Positions 25,296-36,600 of a stretch of DNA of 64,000 bases are shown in pieces. Below the pieces are notes generated by a model. That model saw only the letters and a list, made by a program, of their open reading frames with translations. It did not search any database and was not told where the DNA came from. The stretch covers positions 311,069,118 to 311,133,117 of the forward strand of contig NC_081408.1 in assembly GCF_030272615.1 (NCBI RefSeq), written 5' to 3'. This DNA comes from Cryptomeria japonica. Its lineage: Eukaryota; Streptophyta; Pinopsida; Cupressales; Cupressaceae. How positions within the stretch are numbered: position 1 is the first letter of the stretch; each line of letters starts with the position of its first letter. The position numbers and the translations under genes are program-made.

Positions 25296-26938
25296 TGTTG
25301 GCATTTATGTGAATCGGTATAAGGACATAATGATATTGTATGTTGTCATTGATGTCAATATATGTTATGAAGTGAACTGACATATGTGATATGTGAGAAG
25401 AGAGAACCGACATATGTGTTAACTAATATATATGCCAAAGTGAAGCAGTATATTTATTCAAGGTGAACTAGCATGTAGTTATGGGAACCGGCACATGGAA
25501 GCATTGTATGACTACCGGTTGGTAGGTAGTGTCCACTTCAGGATTTCTAGTTGGAGTACCTCAAGCCTGTGTGACTCAATTGGTGATCTTTGTGTGATGA
25601 GTTAGCAGTATAATGGAGAATAGATCATGTTGCCATGTAAGGTCTGTGCACGTGAAGGATCTTGCATGAAGAAGACTATTCCTATCAACCTTGGGAATGT
25701 GCGAAGTCTGTCTAACAGTGATAACACATGATGGGTTATCAGCCGCCATGAAATTGGTGGAAAATGGACAATGGAGAATTTCTTGAGATCAATTCAAGAC
25801 TGTTGCATTTAATACAGTATGATTCAACAGTCAGGATTGAACTGCTTGAATTGCTTAACCTAATAGGTTTAGGGTTTAGGGTTTTTGCTACCGACCTGTC
25901 TGTTTCCTATAAGGTCAATGTTTTGTTTCTTTCTAAAGTTGTTGGTAAAAGTTGTGAGTGTGTATCCAAGGGAAGAGATACATGATTCTTGCTAGACCAA
26001 AAGAGAGAAGAGATACCTGCAAAGTAAATGTGCAGAAGGAGAAGAGGAGCCAAAATGGATCTGCATTAGCATTGAGTGCTGTTATCAGATCATTGTAATT
26101 CCTGTTGATCTCTAACCACTTCAATAGTTGTGAAATCCCCTAATAGGGTAGCCTTAACTATCTTGATGCAAAATCCCCTAACAGGGTGGTCTTAACAAGC
26201 TTGATTCAAATCCCCTAATAGGGTGGTCTTAACAGGCTTGATTCAAATCCCTTAACTGGGTAACTTGAGGTTAATGAGTTCTCAGAAGCTATAGAGCTTG
26301 GGAGATCATTTAGCTATTGAGCTCTTGAAATCCTCTAACAAGGTAACCCTACCGGGTTTAACCCTTAACCGGGTATTATAGCCATCCTTTAACCGGGTGA
26401 TCCCTAACAGGATCGGTTCCTAGCAGAACCTATTGTAATGTCTCTAACTAGACAAGGCTCCTAACAAAGCGGACTTCAAAAGAGTTCAAAAGTAGCTTGT
26501 GGGTATTCATCCCCACCGTGGTTTTTCCTAGTTGGGTTTCCATGTGAAAAATATGTGTGTCATGTGAAATGTTTTTATCTTGTGATTCTTTGTTTTACCT
26601 GTTGAGCATATGATGGTTCTATGTTTTATGCCTGTCTATAAAACATATTGAACTCAGTGTTGTGAAGATCTGATGTTAAGTTTATATGTTCATGCATGAG
26701 AGCGTAATGATACTGTAGTATTGAGCTAAGAGGAAAGCTTAGTGAGTGACCGGTTCATGACTGATTGAGTTGTACTAGATGTTACCGGTTGCACTATGTT
26801 TTTACCAGTATCCCTGTTTGTCAATCATTTGGAGTATTTGCTGTAAAACCGGTTTTGGACTATATTTGTGTTTGTACTGATTCACCCCCCCTCCTCTCAG
26901 TACCAGTTTGGTACTAGTGGTTCATCATTGAGTTATCA
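25296..26938 (+). repeat. Copia LTR 5 (outer 3' LTR, internal 38-bp duplication)
   Basis: TGTTGGCA to TTATCA, followed directly by the ATAAA duplication and no primer site, so this is the true right end. At 1643 bp it is 38 bp longer than LTR1. The difference is a tandem duplication near 26170-26245 of a segment containing CCCCTAATAGGGTGGTC. TATA-like box 26636-26643. Confidence 0.93.
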
Positions 26939-26943
26939 ATAAA
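26939..26943. repeat. Right target-site duplication of the copia array (ATAAA)
   Basis: Exact copy of 1462-1466, directly after the CA of LTR5. Confidence 0.9.
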
Positions 26944-27051
26944 GTGTATCATATCTAGAGTCATAATAAAACTAGCACCATATAGGGTCTATGCTAATTA
27001 GAATCTAAAAACCATAGAGGTTTGAAAGCCAAAAAGAGAGAAAGCACTACA
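26944..27051 (-). repeat. Chromovirus 3' LTR, first ~110 bp
   Basis: On the minus strand the sequence TGTAGTGC begins right after a purine-rich tract, as a 3' LTR should. It runs only about 110 bp before meeting the copia array, and the continuation is inferred at 1466 downward. No second LTR is available to confirm the boundary. Confidence 0.5.
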
Positions 27052-27064
27052 TCCTCCTCCCCTA
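27052..27064 (-). other. Chromovirus polypurine tract
   Basis: Minus strand GGGGAGGAGGA just before TGTAGTGC and just after the pol stop at 27074. This is the position and composition expected for plus-strand priming. Confidence 0.6.
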
Positions 27065-27073
27065 GTTTCAGGA

Positions 27074-29415
27074 TTACTCTAGGAAGTCTACAAGGAAGAA
27101 GGGGTAGAGCTCATGCATATGAGAAGCCTCCTCCCAAGTAGCTAAATACTCATCATTAGGGTCCCACTGGACCCAGACCTCGTCAATATCTCTACCTTTG
27201 AGGACTCGATGCCTATACTCCAAAATTCCCACGGGCTCGAGAGCTAGCTTCTTGTCCTCAACCTATAGAGTAGTCCAATCAAGAATGTGAGAAATATCAG
27301 GATTGTATGGATGAACTGTAACATGGAAAACATCATGAATGTGCGAGAGACTAGGTGGTAGAGAAAGTCGATAGGCAATTGGACCGATCCTTTCTAAAAC
27401 CTCAAATAGACCAACAAAACACGGTGCAAGCTTAGAGCCCTTTCCATAATGGTTGGACTCTTCTGTGGATGCACACACAGAAACACTCAATCATTGATAC
27501 AGAACTAACAATCCATCCTATGCGGGTCGACGTACTTCTTTTGCCGATCCTGTATTGCTACTAAATATTGTCTGATCCTCTCCACATGCTGCTCCATATC
27601 TTGAAGTGTATATGGAGCCAAAAGAACCCTATCCTCTATTCGGTCCCAACTCAAGGGAGTCTAACAAGGATGTCCATATAATGCCTAACAGGGAGCCATA
27701 CCGATGGAACTATGGTATCCATTATTATAAGTAAATTCGACTAGGTACAAGTAGTCCTCCCAACGGGACTGCTGGTCCATGATGTACATCCAAAGCATGT
27801 CCTCCAACACCTGGTTAACTCTCTCCGTCTACCCATCAGTCTGAGGATGATAGGCTGAACTAAAGTTTGGTTGAGTCCCTTATTCCTGTTGAAGAGATTT
27901 CCAAAGGGTTGAAGTAAATACAGGATCTCTATTAGAAATGATCTTTCGTGGGATGCCATGAAGTCTAACAATATCCTTCAAGAAAATGCTAGCCACCGTT
28001 GTTGCATTATAAGAAGATCGGATAGGTGTGAAATGTGAAACTTTGGTCAACCTATCTATGATGACCATAATATCATCATAATGACATGAGGACTTAGGTA
28101 ATCCCACAATGAAATCCATAGAAATAATGTCCCACTTCCACTTTGGAACAAGATGTTGTTACAAAAGACCTACCAGATGTCGATGCTCCGCCTTCACTCT
28201 TTGGCACTCTGAGCATTGTGCCACAAAATCAGCCATATCCCTCTTCATACTTGGCCAAAACTACAACTACACAAAGATCCACATACATCTTCTTAACACT
28301 AAGATGAGCAGAATATGGTGCTAGATGTGTGTTAGATAGAATGGAAGCAGAAATACCCTCACTAGAAGGAACATAAATATGTCCCATATGCCGCAAAAAA
28401 CCATTGGAATCAAGGGAATAACTTGTGAATATACCCTCCAAATCTTTACTAGACTCCACCTTAGAACTCACATCTTGATACCAAGTATCTACAGGGAGTG
28501 ATACAACACTTTGTCCTCTCAAATCCACTCTAAGAGATACTGCAAAAAGCTCATGCTGACGATGACTAAGGGCATCTGCAACCACATTCTCCTTCCCCTA
28601 AATGTATTTAACCTCGAAATCATACTTGCACATGAACTCCATCCACCTCCTTTACCTAGCATTTAGGTTTGGCTGCATAAATATATACTGCAAGCTATAA
28701 TGATCTGAATGCAAATCAAACCAGTGCCCCAAGAGAAAGTGTCTCCAATGAACCAAGGCATGCACAATGGCTGCCCGCTCAAGATCATGTGTGGGATAGT
28801 TGAGTTAATGTTTCTTGAGTTTATGAGATTCATAAACAATCACTCTCCCATCCTACATGAAAACCACTCCTAACCCTTCCAAAGACGTATCTGTGCAAAC
28901 CATGGAATCACCAGATGGGTCAGGAACTGCCAAAATAGGTGCACTGGTCAACCTCTCTTTAAGAACCTAAAAACCTTTCTGACACTTCTCTGTCCACACA
29001 AGCATCTTCCCTTTTCTTTGCAGGGAAGTGATATGATGAGCAATCCTCGAAAACCCTTGAATAAATCATCGATAGTAACCTACCAAACCCATGAAACTGC
29101 AAACCTCAGAGACATTCATGGGTGTGGGCCACTCAAGAATAGATTAGATCTTTGAGGGATCCACTATAATACCATCACCGAAAATGACATGCCCAAGGTA
29201 CTTGATCTCTATTTAAAAGAACTCACACTTTGCCAAATTTGTATAAACTGATTCTCCCTCAAACATTGCAAAACCTACCTCAAATGCTCCTCCATGGCTC
29301 TAGAATAAATTAAATGTCATCAAGGAACATGAGAATGAATCTATCTAGATATGTCCTGAACATGTTGTTCATAAGGCTCATGAATACAGATGTTGCATTC
29401 ATCAACACCATGTCC
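27074..29415 (-). pseudogene. Ty3/gypsy chromovirus pol remnant (RT end, RNase H, integrase)
   Basis: Read from high to low coordinates. An RT fragment with YLDRF and FLDD is near 29340-29400, followed by RNase H with the typical VADALSHR end near 28570. The integrase zinc region is at 28229-28585, the integrase core (MDFIVGLP, then DRLTKVSHF) at 27880-28119, and a C-terminal part with HDVFHV near 27330 and a chromodomain-like tail (VQWDP, ATWEEA) ending with TAA at 27074. Gag, protease and the N-terminal half of RT are missing: homology stops abruptly near 29415, where an unrelated ORF begins. Many stops and frameshifts. It is the host of the copia array, which sits in its 3' LTR. Confidence 0.88.
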
Positions 29416-29420
29416 AGAAT

Positions 29421-30905
29421 TTATTTTTCATCCTCTGCTACACTATTATCCTCAGCATTTTCCTCTTTACCTTTAATGTTGATATCCTTAACAAAACTAT
29501 TAATTTTGAAATCCAGCTCTCTCTATTTCTCCTGAATGCTAGTAATGTTATCAACCACCCACTTTTGGAAATTGAACATTTCTAGAGTGTTGTTTCTAGC
29601 AGCATTCATAATGGAATCCGCATTCTCCATATCTTGGGTAGAATCCTGAGACCTAGGGTTGCCCTCCTCCATATTATGTTGAACATCATCCCTCTTGTCC
29701 AAATCATATGGATTCTCCTTTTCCTTTGACTCTTCAACATCCTCTTCTCTCTGCTCATTAACCTTGTCTCCTTCCTCACCCTCAACCTCCTTCTCTTGCT
29801 CATTCTCCACCTCTTCTTCCACCTCCTTCTCCCGCTCTTGCTCAAAAATAGCCTTCTCTTCAGTGTCTTCTTCAACTTTTTCACTAACCCTCAATTTCTT
29901 TTTAGGAAGAAGATTAGAAGAATCCTCATCAGAGTTAGAACCATCATAATCCTTAGAAATATGGGCATTCTCCACAAAGGGATCATCCTTATTAGCCTTA
30001 ACTTTACCCTTAAGATGCTCATAAATTAATAAAATAAGACCTTGGTGAGAAATGGGATTGGAATTAGGTTTCTTAGCATGGTCAACTAGACTATCATTAA
30101 GGGAGGAGGCCAAGTAGAAGGGCAAAGATATCTTAGAGCCATGGAAAAAGTGGTTAAGGATAACAAAAAGGTAATTGTAGACTTTCAAAAACCTATCATC
30201 AACCATAAGATACTCCATTGACACTTTCAACATTTTCTGCCAAAATGATTTTACCTAGTTAGGGAGATAATAGGAAGTATTATCCTTTTTGGTGAGTTGA
30301 GCCCTTTCTTCTTCATATTTGGGGAAATTCTTGATGGCTTCCACCGAGAACTTGCGGTCTCTGTAAAACTTGATGCCATCCTTCTACAAACTAGTCACCT
30401 CAGCCACCAAATCTTCATCCACTTTCCAGGTCTGACCAAATAGAGTAACTCTATTTATTTTCCAGCCCTTGGCAAAACCATGGGAAATAGACTTCTTGCT
30501 CCCATGCAATTTCTCCATATAATCAGTGAAGCCATATCTATGCAACCTTCTCCAAATTTTCCATTCACCCTTCCAACTATCACAGCTAGTGGGCTCATCA
30601 AAGTTGAGATTTCCTCCCATAATGTGATAGTTGTTCAAGTCGAAACCCTCAAAGGAGCACAAACTAACCAAATGCTGAAGAACATAAATGCTAGATTCAA
30701 AACCAAGGTAATTTTCTTGTTTTTCAAGTAGCCTTTTAAAACATGTAAATTAACCCAGTACTTAATATGATAAGGCCCTTCACACCTATACTCATTAGTG
30801 CGATGCCTGAGACATGTCATCATCTGACAATCTACCTCACTCTAAAATCTATCATTGAAGTCTGAACCCAAAAAGGTAATATTGAAATTAATATGTAACA
30901 TGGAT
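29421..30905 (-). pseudogene. Unrecognised acidic ORF, broken
   Basis: I do not recognise this family. One minus-strand frame can be followed from about 30671 to TAA at 29421-29423 through in-frame TAG codons near 30381, 30267 and 29523. Further N-terminal coding lies in another frame after a frameshift near 30660, and reaches at least 30905. The N-terminal half is globular, with Trp- and aromatic-rich stretches (GEWKIWRRLHRYGF, VKSFWQKM). The C-terminal half is low-complexity Glu/Lys, rich in EKEVEEE-type repeats. It is bounded by chromovirus RT on one side and LINE ORF2 on the other, so it may be the accessory or gag-like ORF of an older element, or a host-gene fragment. Three of the in-frame stops are TAG at likely CAG codons. 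Confidence 0.5.
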
Positions 30906-33900
30906 TCTATCATAAAATAATTGCTCTTGGACTATGTTCTTACATGACGACTCTCCAATATAATTAGCATCTTCCACTAAAATGACCCCCTCAATGGCTA
31001 ACAAATTAGCTACCCTATTACCTTGCCTAAAGGTATGGGTAATAATCACACTATCATAGGCGTCTAACAATTTTTTAGCATTATCAATGATATTTTGGAT
31101 ATTCCAAGAAAGGGAACTAATACATTTAATAGCTTGAATTATATTAAGGGAATCCTTTTCCAGCCAAATTCTTTTAAAATTGAATCTCTGAACAAGCTGA
31201 AGACATTTTAACATTGCTAGAGCTTCTGCCACATGGTTGTTTTGAATTCCAAAGGGAGAGGCAATGACATCAACACGAAAGACACAAGAGTTTCTGATAA
31301 CCCCTCCCCCTCCAGCATTCCCCGGATTTCCTTTAGCTGCTCCATTAAAGTTCACCTTAACCCAATCATGAGGAGGGAACCTCAAAACTACATTATCTCT
31401 TCTACTCTTCATATCAGACTTCCAAACCTTGTTTATCAAATTCCATTCAGTTAGAATGATTTTCTCATTATCAATCATATCAATATAACTACACTACTTG
31501 TTACTTTTGTGAATGGTATTGATGTTTTCTTTACTAGCCCTACAAATCTTTTTAAAAATGACCTGAGAAGAACACTTAGTCTCCCTAAAAATTATATTGT
31601 TTCTCTCCTTCCAAATATGCCAATAGGTCATAGGAATAAAAAAGGACCAGAGGGTCTTAATCATGGGAATCTTGGTAGGGAAAATCCAATGCCAAAGGAC
31701 TTCCTTAAAACTATTCTGCATAACCCAATCAACTTTCCATTGCATCCACACTTTACACCAGATTTCCTAGGTAAAAGATTAGTGAATTAACAAATGATCC
31801 ATAGACTCGACCTCTTTTTGACATAACTCACACCTATTAGGAATCATAAATCCTCTTCAAACCAGGTTATCAATAGTAAGAATCTTGTTGTGAATTGCAA
31901 GCCAAAAAAAATATTAACTTTAAGAATGAGGAATCTATTCCAAATTTTAGTCCATATAGGGTTGTAGGCCTGAGTAGCTATTTTTTTGTAAGTAGAGGAA
32001 ATAGTAAAATTAACCCTAGGATTACTCTTCCATAAAAAGACATCATCTGAATCTTTGCTGATAGAAAAGGATAGCAAATCACGCTAGAACGAAGAAAATC
32101 TAGCATAAACTGCATCAAGTCTAACCCATTTATTCTCCTCCCAATAATTACAGACCATAGAACCAAACCTCCTCTTATAGTCTTCAATGAAATGGCTACA
32201 ATCCTGATTAAAAAGAGGCTCATCTTTGATCCAGACATCCTCCCAAAATTTGATTTTGTTACCTTTGCCAAGGACCCATCCAGCTCTAGCTTTAACAACT
32301 TTAATATATTTTATCATACTATTCCATATAAAAGATCTAGCAGGGATATCTTCAAAATAGAGAAGGGAATGAATGGGCTGATTATGGATTTATTTATCAA
32401 ACCACACCCTACTCCAATCTCTCTTAATACCATATGCCCTACAAATTTATCTGGCTAACAAAGCTTTGTTGAAAGGTTTAATAGATTTAATACCTAACCC
32501 CCCATTGCTTTTAGGACCACAAACTTTTTCCTAGGCAACCAAAGCAATCCTTTTCTTATCTTCCACACCAGACCAAAGAAATCTTTTCTAGATTATTTCT
32601 AAAGATTCTGCAAATTTGACTGGTATACTAAACAAACTAAGAGCATAAATAGGCACATTCTAAAGAGTAGCTTGAAGAAGCTGAAGCTTACCAGCTTGCG
32701 ATAACATAGAGCCTTTCCAACTAGCCAATTTTTTGTTGACCTTATCAATCAAATAATTCCAGAAAGAATTTGGAGGAGCCAAACCAAGAGGGAGACCCAA
32801 ATAAGTAGAGGGGAGCATCTCAACCTTACAGCCAATTATGTTAGCAACCCTCTGTTGCCTCAACAAGGGGGGTTGATGAAGTAAATAACAAATTTCTCCC
32901 AATTAACCTACTGGCTAGTAGCAAGGGAATAAGATCTGAGAGCACCTTTGAAGGCAGAAGCTTCACTAACAGAAGAGTATCCCAACAATATAGTATCATC
33001 AACAAACTATTGATGAGTGCAGAAGAAATTAATAGAAGAGGGTTGCAACCCTTTGATGGTCCTATTCTCTTTCAAATTTTGAATCAAACTGCTCAAACAT
33101 TCCACCAAAATAGTGAAAAGAATAGGCGAGATAGGATCTCCTTTCTTGAGACCCCTTGAAGATTTAAAAAATTCTGGAAGGAGATCCATTAATAAGAATA
33201 AAATTTTTTGGTGTAGATATCAGCTCGCTAGTGATTTTGATAACCTTCTCATCAAATCCAAAGGCCTCCATGATCCTAAAAAGAACCTACCATTCAACCC
33301 TATCATAGGCTTTTTCCAAATCCAGCTTTATGAGAAATCCCTCTTTGCTTGCAGCATTAAGAGAATGGATATTCTCATGCACAAGAATTTTAGAATCCAA
33401 AATCTACCTACCTAGGACAAATCCTTTTTGCTCCTTAGAGATAACTAGGGGAAGAACAACCAGCAATCTAGAAGTCAGGACTTTTGAAATTATCTTGTAA
33501 GAAAAATTACATAGACTTATTGGCCTAAACTTACCCATAGAATCAGCTCCAGCCACCTTAGGAATTAGAGCAATGAATATAGAGTTGGTTTCTTTAAGAA
33601 TTCTTTTGGATCCAAAGATTTCTTTGACAGCATTGGCCATATCAGCCCCAACAATGTGTCAATATTCCTAAAAGAAATACACAAGGAAACCATCTGGGCC
33701 CGGTGCCTTATCCCCTTGAAAGGAGAAAACTTCTCTTTTAATTTCATCAACTGAGGGGATGGCAGATAATATCTTATTCAGATTAGGTCCAATAATATTA
33801 GGAATATTATCAACCAGATCTTGCTGCTTTACAATGTCAATTTCCTTGCTACCTGTCAGGAGGTTAGAGAGGAACCTTACAGCTTCATCGCCTATATCAT

Positions 33901-35080
33901 CATCTTTGACAAGAATTTTGTCATCAACAATTAATCTGGAAATTTTGCTTGCTGCTTTATACTTCATTGATGTCATATGAAAGAATTTAGTATTTCTGTC
34001 ACCAGCTTTTAACTAAATAGCCCTGGATCTCTGCCTCCAGTAAATTTCTTCTCTTGAAATAGTGTTGTGTAATTTGGCTAGAACCTCATCTTCTTTAGCC
34101 TTGGGGAAATTATTATAGCCATATTCCTGAATAGAATTTTGAATCTGTTCTAATTCCTCCTTAAGCTTCCTCTTGGATTTAAAAATATCTCCAAAAACCT
34201 TTTTATTCCAAACCTTGATGTTGTCTTTGATATTTCTTAACTTTTTAACAACTTTGAACATGGCAGAACCATCCACAGTTATATTCCACCATTTGGCAAT
34301 GGAAGCTTCCAAAGAAGGGTGTGAAATCCACATTTTTCAAACTGGAATGGAAAGAAACATTTTCCCTTAATAGAATCAACAACAAAAGAAATGGGATAAT
34401 GGTCTGATCCTATTCTGTTAATAACAGACAGAGAACATCTATACTTAAGGACCTAGTTAGGAGTAATAAGGGATCTATCAAGCCTTACCTGAATAAGATC
34501 TCCTCCATCCCTTCGATTAGACCAAGTGTAGGAGGCTCCAGAAAGGTCAACATCAATGAGGGCATTGGCATTAATGAAGTCCATAAGATCAGTCCTGCTA
34601 TCTAGTTGAGCTTGGGTTCCTCCAAATTTGTCAATCTCTTGTAGAGGGTGTTGAAATCTCCCATCAAAATCCAACTATACTAGGAGAAAATCCCTCTTTC
34701 TACTAGATTTTGTCCCAAAACTTACTCCTAGCAGCTTTAGAGTTGGGAGCATAAATGTTGGTGACCACCCATTCCTTTCCTTCAAGAATGCATTTCACTC
34801 TCATAGAAATGATGTTAACATCTTCATCAATCATATCTCCATCAATAGTTTTCTTATTCCAAAATATGGCAACCCCACCAGACGCTCCATTAGAACTACT
34901 ACCACAAACACCCCCTTTTTTAAAGAATTTTAATTTTTCAATTTTTTCCTTACTCATTTTAGTTTCCTGAACCAGGATAATGTCTGGCTTATGATCTCTA
35001 ATAAAATTCCCGAGCACATCCTATTTATGGAAACCATTTAGGCCTCGTATGTTCTAAGAGATTACCTTTATTTGGAAACC
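30888..35080 (-). pseudogene. L1-type LINE ORF2: endonuclease, RT, zinc finger, RNase H
   Basis: Order on the minus strand: AP-like endonuclease from about 35080 (NIRGLNGF, then IILVQETK near 34980 and NIYAPN near 34740) to about 34450; RT at 34000-32650 with GPDGF near 33690, RPISLCN near 33525, a KKGDPISP motif near 33130 and active site FVDD near 33000; a zf-RVT-like segment about 32300-31500; and a C-terminal RNase H at 30888-31478 (VNFNGAAKGNPG, EALA, EKDS). This layout, including the RNase H, is typical of plant L1 elements. The length (about 1.4 k codons) is near the family norm, but many stops and frameshifts break it, including TAG codons beside SxN and HKxD at the very start. No poly(A)-like tail follows the stop at 30888. 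Confidence 0.92.
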
Positions 35081-35103
35081 TTAGAGTAGGATTCTTGAAT
35101 GGT

Positions 35104-36600
35104 TCACTGCCTTCCATCAGCTATATTTTGTTTGCTCTCCCGGTCCCTCTGCCACTTCATAGTTTTACGTCCCTGTGGGGATTTGGAAAGACCAATATCC
35201 GCCTTAGACCTAGTTCTTGTTTTAACCCCATTAGTACAACCTATTTTCTCATTTTTATTTTTTCCCACTCCTATTAACTCTTCATCTTCTTCATCTTTAT
35301 ATGAAGACTTCTTACTATTCCGAGGTTCTCCTTTAATCTGAGAAGAGGTGGGGGAATCAGTTCCAAAGTTCTGGAATAGAGAGTCAAGGTTAACCTAGGG
35401 CGATCTAAACTGGGTCTTTTTTTCAATGATAACATCTGGACCTTCAGAGTCCTTTGAACACACTTTATTACTTTCATGTTTTGTATCTTTTGGACTCATA
35501 TTGTGATTCATTTATGTCGCCAATCTCACCATCTTCAAGAATTTATTCTATAATTACATTTTCTTCCTCTTGAATCTGTAAAGCTTCAAATCTATTGATT
35601 GTTTTAACTTCAAATACATTCTCTTCATCCTTTCTAATTTCCTTCTGAGGAGTATCCTTGGAAGGACTAGCTTTCCTTTCATCACTTGTTATATCTTTTG
35701 AGTTACTAGGAAGTCCAATTCCTCCTTCCAATCTACCCTCCTCATTTTTGTTCATCTTGTCTTTCCAGATATGTTTGACATGATTATTGTGCTTTTGAGG
35801 ATTCTTTGGGTTACTAGGACAAGCCTTTTCCCAATGTCTAGCTTTCTTACAAGAGAAGCACAAAAAATGGAGGGATTCAAACTCTATAACTTGTTCCCAC
35901 TTACCTAGCTTGGAATTTATTTCAATAGAGCTAGGAAGGTCCATGTTCTGTGAGATATTAATGCATATTCTCGCATACACCAATCTCTTTCATGTTGTTG
36001 TCATAGAGTCTATAGCCACAAGCTCCCCAAAGGATTTAGCAATGCCTGAGAACACGTCCTCCAACCAAAATTCAAGTGGCAAACTAGGCAACCACACCCA
36101 AACCAGAGTAGATTCAAAAAAGGAATCATTGAGCTCCATTTTTGGAGACCATTATCTTAAGGATAAAGAAGACTTCCCAAGCATCCAGGGTCCTCCACTT
36201 AGAGCCATTTCCAAATCTTCACCACTAGAGAAGGAAAAGACAAAAAAACCCCTTGATAGGGCTGAGACATGAACCTGTCCTTTCACCCTCTATTTTCTCT
36301 TCACAAAAGACCTAACAACTTCAATATTAGGTCTAGGTACAACAAATTTCCCCACCAGAGAAAATTCCATTAGAGAAATACTGTGATCTATGACCACATC
36401 TGGTACTGCAATAGCTAATCTACCTACCTTTCTATTAGAAATATCTTCCACAGAGGGAAAGGTAGATTTACCAGTATGCTTGTTTGCAAATAAACTGTTC
36501 CAGGGTTTGAACACCTTGACTTCAGCCATCTTTTCCAACTCTGTGTTCAAGTTCTCGGGACCCAAATTTGAAGAATCTTTAGTATTTTTAAAGTCAAGAG
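35104..36600 (-). pseudogene. L1-type LINE ORF1, main part (DUF4283-like, CCHC)
   Basis: Continues ORF1 from 54003-54177 across the Tat insertion, reading from 36600. A DUF4283-like RNA-binding region spans about 36500-35990 (FSFSSGEDLEMAL, LPLEFW near 36060). A CCHC knuckle (CFSCKKARHWEKAC) is near 35810-35850. A Lys/Ser-rich tail reaches TGA at 35104 after a frameshift near 35540. In-frame stops occur near 36290 (TAG), 36155 (TAG) and 35995 (TGA). ORF1 ends about 25 bp before ORF2 begins, a usual L1 arrangement. Confidence 0.85.
36596..36600. repeat. Target-site duplication of the Tat element (AAGAG), low-coordinate copy
   Basis: AAGAG directly precedes the TG of the LTR at 36601 and is repeated at 53998-54002, directly after the CA of the LTR ending 53997. 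Confidence 0.9.

Larger units (their letters stand above)
1467..26938 (+). mobile_element. Tandem Ty1/copia array: 5 LTRs, 4 internal regions
   Basis: Five direct repeats of about 1.6 kb (1467-3071, 7399-8977, 13382-14987, 19290-20894, 25296-26938) alternate with four internal regions. Each internal region has a tRNA-Met primer site, a gag-pol frame in the copia order (gag, protease, integrase, RT, RNase H) and a terminal polypurine tract. Every LTR starts TGTTGGCA and ends TTATCA. A single ATAAA duplication flanks the whole block, so it behaves as one insertion that shares LTRs between neighbouring units. All four polyproteins are broken by stops or frameshifts, so the array cannot move by itself. 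RT motifs of the type KWVFRNKL and [15 protein letters not shown], together with repeated G-rich tracts before the LTR, resemble the Sirevirus (SIRE/Maximus) lineage. That lineage call is inference and needs an RT tree. Confidence 0.93.

Noticed and set aside
29606-29884. Lys/Arg-rich open frame overlapping the acidic ORF
   Set aside because: It is a frame shadow of the Glu/Lys-rich coding repeat on the same strand; GAA/AAG-rich DNA opens several frames.
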